A stretch of 64,000 bases of DNA, taken from the NCBI RefSeq assembly GCF_002263495.1, contig NZ_CP022753.1, positions 5,422,312-5,486,311 of the forward strand, read 5' to 3'. Origin of the DNA: Nocardiopsis gilva YIM 90087. Its GTDB lineage: Bacteria > Actinomycetota > Actinomycetes > Streptosporangiales > Streptosporangiaceae. The position numbers and the translations under genes are program-made. Positions 60,438 to 64,000 of this stretch are shown one piece after another. The notes under the pieces were generated by a model, which saw only the letters and a program-made list of their open reading frames with translations, made no database searches and had not been told where the DNA came from. Within the stretch, counting starts at the first letter, position 1. Every line of letters begins with the position of its first letter.

Positions 60438-61589
60438 ATGCGTCCGGGCTTCGCTGACCGCACCGTCCGTCGGGCGCCGGCATCTCCGCGGCCGGACCGG
60501 CGTCCTCCGCTGGTGGCCTGGCTGCAGATGCTGGCACTGTGCCATCTGCGCGGCCCCGTCCGTGCGGCCCGCACGGTGCACCGGCACGCGTCCCGGCTCA
60601 TGCGTCGGGTGCGTCGGGGGATCATCCATCTGGACCGCTTTTTCGCCCGCTTCCGCGCCCGCTCCGACCACCTGTCCATCCTCGACGGGCAGACGCTGAA
60701 CCTGTCCGCTGTCCTGCCCCGGCCCGGCGGCGGTGCCGTGAGCGTCCACATCGAGTTCGAGGCGGGCGGCCGACGTGTGGCCGCCCTGACCCGGGTGCTG
60801 CCCGACCCGGACGGGCGTGACCGCGTGGAGGCCACCGTGCGACTGCGCCCCGATCACGGGTCCGCGGGGATCGCCGCACCGCCCGGCGCCGCCGATCCCC
60901 GCAGTGGGGGCGGGCCGGCGCGCGAGACCGACCCCGCCGAGGTCCGGCTGGCCGCGGGCCGGTGGAGGGTCCGGCTGGTGGCGGTCTACCCGGAGGAGAC
61001 CCTGCGGGTGGCGCTGACGCTCCCGCGGGCCACCGGGGCGGCCCAGGACCGTCCTGCGGGGCAGGCACGCGCGTGTCCGCAGACCCGTGCCCGGTTCGCG
61101 CTCGTCGGCACCGCGACCGGCGCCGCGGCCCTGTCGGTCGCGCCGCCGCGGGCGGCGGCGGAGGTGCGGTCCGTGCTGGTCCGCCCCACTCGGGCACGCG
61201 TCACCGGCGAACTGCTCGACCTCCCCGACATCCACGCCATGGACGCCGATGTCGCGCTGCGCGGCGGCGGTTCGGCCCACAAGGTGCGCCTGGAGGTTCA
61301 GCCGGGATCGCGGGGCATCGCGTTCACCGTGGATCTACCGGTGCCCGAATTGGCCGAGGTCGCACGCTCCGAGCTCCGCTGGGAGCTGCGGTTCCACACC
61401 CGGTCCCACGGGACGCTCCGGGCCGGGCGCCCCGACACCGATCTGCGCTCGGCGGGCGCTGTGCTGCGCGTACCCGCCCAGACCGTGTTCCCCGAGACCG
61501 GGCCGCCCGTACTGCTCCGCCCCTACTACACCGACGCCGGAACGCTCACCATCGCGCTGACCCCGCTACCTCAGGGAGTCCGACCATGA
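60438..61589 (+). CDS. Unknown protein encoded between two Stealth genes
   Basis: 383 residues; no family recognised. The first 65 residues are rich in Arg and include an amphipathic LVAWLQMLALCHLRGPVRAA. The rest is beta-rich with repeated Val-Arg-Leu patterns (VSVHIEFEAGGRRVAAL, VRLAAGRWRVRLVAVYPEE, LRWELRFHTRSHG), suggesting one or two immunoglobulin-like or carbohydrate-binding domains. ATG 60438 is seven bases after the Stealth stop and the end overlaps the next gene (ATGA), so it is a coupled member of the locus. Probably an accessory binding or scaffolding protein; this is inference. Confidence 0.65.
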   Translation: MRPGFADRTVRRAPASPRPDRRPPLVAWLQMLALCHLRGPVRAARTVHRHASRLMRRVRRGIIHLDRFFARFRARSDHLSILDGQTLNLSAVLPRPGGGAVSVHIEFEAGGRRVAALTRVLPDPDGRDRVEATVRLRPDHGSAGIAAPPGAADPRSGGGPARETDPAEVRLAAGRWRVRLVAVYPEETLRVALTLPRATGAAQDRPAGQARACPQTRARFALVGTATGAAALSVAPPRAAAEVRSVLVRPTRARVTGELLDLPDIHAMDADVALRGGGSAHKVRLEVQPGSRGIAFTVDLPVPELAEVARSELRWELRFHTRSHGTLRAGRPDTDLRSAGAVLRVPAQTVFPETGPPVLLRPYYTDAGTLTIALTPLPQGVRP

Positions 61590-64000
61590 AGATCACCTAC
61601 CTGCTGACCTGGGGCGACGCCATGGGCGGCACCGAAGTGGCCGCATTCTCGCAGGCCGCCGCCCTGGCCGACCGCCACGAGGTGGAGATCCTCAGCGTCT
61701 TCCGCACCGAGGACGCCCCGTTCTTCGCCCTGGACCCGCGTGTGCCCTTGCGCTACCTCATCGACGCCCGCCGCCCGACCCAGCGCCCCGTCCGCGACAC
61801 CGGGCTGGAGGACAGCGAGTGCGAGGCGCTGTCCCGGGCACCCAGCGAGCTCATTCCGACGAGCTGGGAGGGCGCCTTCAGCCGACTCGCCGACATCGAG
61901 CTGCGCCACGCCCTGCCCCGCCTGCGGACCGACGTGCTGGTGAGCACCACGCCCGCGCTGATGTCGCTCGTCACCCGGCTCGCCCCGGCCGACGCCGTCA
62001 CCGTCGGCCAGGAGCACCGCATCTCCGAACTGCGCGAAGCCAGCGGCGGCCCGCTGCTGACCTGCGCGCCGCTGCTGGACGCGCTGGTCGTACTGACCGA
62101 GCCGACCCGATCCTGGTTCGCCGAGTCGTTGGGGACGGCCGCGCCCCGCCTGGAGGCCATCCCCAACGCCGTCCCCGCCGGGTTCCAGCCGCGCTCCTCC
62201 CTGGACAGCCGGACGATCCTGGTCGCGCGGCGGCTCGTCCAGGAGAAGCAGGTGGACCACGCGATCCTGGCCTTCGCCCAGGTCGCCGACGAGCATCCCG
62301 GGTGGACGCTGCGGATCTGCGGCGACGGCCCCGACATGAGCAAGCTCCGCTCCCTGGCCGACGCCCACGAACTCCACAACCGCGTGGAGTTCCTCGGCAC
62401 CGTTCCCGCGATCTCGGAAGAGTGGGCCAAGGCGAGCATCTGCCTGCTCCCCTCCCACATCGAGGCGTTCGGCCTGGTCCTCACCGAGGCCTTCGCCGCC
62501 GGGGTGCCCGCCGTCGCCTACGACTGCCCGACCGGCCCGGCCGAGGTCGTCCGGCACGGCGTCGACGGCCTGCTGGCCCCCGCCGACGACGTGGACGGGC
62601 TGGCCGTGGCCCTGGCCAAGCTGATGGACGACGACGACCTCCGACACGAGATGGGCCAGGCCGCGCTGCAGGGGCTGAGCAGGTTCTCCACCGAGGACGT
62701 CACCGCCCGCTGGGAGGGGCTCTACACCGACCTGGCGGAGATCCCATCGGCCGACCGCGCCCACGCCCGTACCGAGAGGGCCGCCCGGCACGCCGCCGCC
62801 ACGGCGCACACCGGCATGGTGTTCCGCGCGCTGCCCTGGGAGCAGACCAGATCACAGGCGCCCAACCTGCAGGCCGAGGAGGCGCGGCTGCTGCGCGCGC
62901 ACTCTGGGCTGGTCCGCTCCGGCGGACAGGTCACGGGGGTCCGCGACGACCTGATGCCCGCAGACGCGCTGCGCGCCAACCTCGACCTGGTCGTCCAGGC
63001 GCTCGACGCCGCGGGCGTCCCCTACGCGCTGCTGCGCGACGAGGGGCAGCGGCACCGCGTCATGGTGACCGCCGACGTGCGCGAGGCGGCGCTCGACTCC
63101 CTGGCGTCGGTCCACGCCGACGCACCGGTCTACGTACGCCCGCTCAAACCGCGCGGCCACCTGCCACAGCCGGTGCTGGCGAGCATGGCCGCCAGCCTGA
63201 CCGACATCTGCGGGGTGCGGGTGTACCACCCCTGGATCACGCCCGGCCGCACGCTGCGCTACGGCGCCGCGTACGCGGCCGACCTGGAGTTCTGGACCTG
63301 GGACGCCGACCTCCCGGGGTACGCGGGTCCGGGGCAGACCGACATCGGCGACCGGATCCCGCTGGAGGCGATGCGCCAGGCGACACTGCGCGTCCAGGAC
63401 CGCGACTACGCCACCTACGAACCGTTCACCCGCTGCCTGCCGAACGATGTGCGGTTCCCCATCGACGCCGTCTACACGTGGGTGGACGGCGCCGACCCCA
63501 AGTGGCGCGAGCGGTGGGAGGCCACCCTCGCCGACTACGGTCTGGTCGTCTCCGCCGACGCCACCGACGACCACCGGTTCACCAGCGCCGACGAGCTCCG
63601 GTTCTCACTGCGCTCGATCGCCATGTTCGCGCCGTGGATCCGGCACATCTACGTCGTCACCGACGGCCAGGTGCCGCCGTGGCTCGACGCGTTCCACCAC
63701 CGGATCACCGTGGTCCCGCACCGGGAGCTGTTCGGAGAGCGCGGCGCCCTGCCCACGTTCAACTCCCACGCCATCGAGTCGCAGCTGCACCACGTCGACG
63801 GCCTGAGCGAGCACTTCCTCTACTTCAACGACGACTTCTTCCTCGGGCGCACGCTGCGGCCGGGGCACTTCTTCCACCCCGACGGGACGTCCCAGTTCTT
63901 CTGGTCGCCCACGGCCGTCCCGTTCGACGCGCCGAGCCCCGACGAGCCCGCGCATGTCGCCGCCGCGAAGCAGAACCGGGCGCTGCTCGAACGCACCTTC
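61586..64000 (+). CDS. Fused GT4 glycosyltransferase and Stealth phosphotransferase (3' end outside window)
   Basis: Open to the window edge, 805 codons so far. Residues 1 to about 390 form a GT4 GT-B domain: MKITYLLTWGDAMGGTEVAA, ILVARRLVQEKQVDHAILAF, and SHIEAFGLVLTEAFAAGVPA. After a linker, a segment with LDLVVQALDAAGVPYALLRDE parallels the N-terminal domain of the upstream Stealth protein. Stealth regions follow: IDAVYTWVDGADPKW near residue 625, FSLRSIAMFAPWIRHIYVV, HHVDGLSEHFLYFNDDFFLG. One chain could thus add a sugar and a sugar phosphate. ATG 61586 overlaps the previous stop. CR4 lies beyond the edge. Confidence 0.88.
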   Translation, partial: MKITYLLTWGDAMGGTEVAAFSQAAALADRHEVEILSVFRTEDAPFFALDPRVPLRYLIDARRPTQRPVRDTGLEDSECEALSRAPSELIPTSWEGAFSRLADIELRHALPRLRTDVLVSTTPALMSLVTRLAPADAVTVGQEHRISELREASGGPLLTCAPLLDALVVLTEPTRSWFAESLGTAAPRLEAIPNAVPAGFQPRSSLDSRTILVARRLVQEKQVDHAILAFAQVADEHPGWTLRICGDGPDMSKLRSLADAHELHNRVEFLGTVPAISEEWAKASICLLPSHIEAFGLVLTEAFAAGVPAVAYDCPTGPAEVVRHGVDGLLAPADDVDGLAVALAKLMDDDDLRHEMGQAALQGLSRFSTEDVTARWEGLYTDLAEIPSADRAHARTERAARHAAATAHTGMVFRALPWEQTRSQAPNLQAEEARLLRAHSGLVRSGGQVTGVRDDLMPADALRANLDLVVQALDAAGVPYALLRDEGQRHRVMVTADVREAALDSLASVHADAPVYVRPLKPRGHLPQPVLASMAASLTDICGVRVYHPWITPGRTLRYGAAYAADLEFWTWDADLPGYAGPGQTDIGDRIPLEAMRQATLRVQDRDYATYEPFTRCLPNDVRFPIDAVYTWVDGADPKWRERWEATLADYGLVVSADATDDHRFTSADELRFSLRSIAMFAPWIRHIYVVTDGQVPPWLDAFHHRITVVPHRELFGERGALPTFNSHAIESQLHHVDGLSEHFLYFNDDFFLGRTLRPGHFFHPDGTSQFFWSPTAVPFDAPSPDEPAHVAAAKQNRALLERTF

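Noticed and set aside
59034..61280. 748-codon minus-strand frame opposite the Stealth gene
   Set aside because: Shadow of the plus-strand genes, which carry all four Stealth motifs and sensible overlaps.

Overview
The window is about 64 kb of high-GC actinobacterial chromosome. GC-rich third codon positions, frequent GTG starts, 1-4 nt ATGA/GTGA gene overlaps, a conservon and a Stealth locus point to a Streptosporangiales-type actinomycete (Nocardiopsaceae or Thermomonosporaceae would fit); this is inference. I saw no tRNA, rRNA, CRISPR array or intact insertion sequence.

Layout. 1-1036: 5' part of a large secreted wall-type protein. 1477-10253: a steroid side-chain degradation block (CYP125-like P450, FadD19-like ligase, Ltp3- and Ltp4-like thiolase-fold proteins, a double DUF35/OB-fold partner, a second acyl-CoA synthetase, and a divergent EchA19-like hydratase), close in content to M. 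tuberculosis Rv3515c-Rv3523. 10281-17195: VanZ-RDD membrane protein, conservon cvnABCD, MpaB-type oxygenase. 17297-20569: IpdC/nitronate-monooxygenase-like flavoprotein, DprE2, DUF1707 protein, small membrane protein. 20655-27509: a CitB/CitA-type two-component pair divergent from a tripartite tricarboxylate transporter with two binding proteins (tctC-tctB-tctA-tctC). 27600-36587 and 41061-52018: a cell-envelope arabinan/glycan region (DprE1, UbiA phosphoribosyltransferase, two DUF3068 proteins, acyltransferase-3, a GT-C-like protein, two methyltransferases, AftD, a GT4, an Rv0226c-like membrane protein, a 46-residue DUF2613 protein, an SGNH esterase). 37153-40232: a four-gene cassette of unknown product (acyl-CoA-dehydrogenase-like, PIG-L deacetylase, methyltransferase, GT2). 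40259-41060: gene remnants around an orphan PTS EIIA. 52027-57803: FadE34-like fused dehydrogenase, DMT-type exporter, FMN reductase, NagA. 57870-58290: a long nested palindrome. 58566-64000: a Stealth phosphotransferase locus that runs off the end.

How the parts connect. Four intergenic sites fit the KstR-type palindrome TNNAACNNGTTNNA exactly: before the IpdC-like gene, before the FadE34-like gene, between DUF3068 and the acyltransferase, and between the GT-C-like gene and a methyltransferase. They suggest that steroid catabolism and part of the envelope region share a regulator. DprE1, DprE2 and UbiA together form the decaprenyl-phosphoryl-arabinose donor pathway that would feed AftD. DprE1 has Ala where M. 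tuberculosis has the benzothiazinone-target Cys387.

Two sequence-level patterns stand out. A family of intergenic palindromes sharing the terminal GTTGATCTCGG occurs four times. Ten apparent one-base G/C deletions are concentrated in three genes (5.4, 51.5 and 52.4-52.7 kb), which looks more like sequencing error than true decay.
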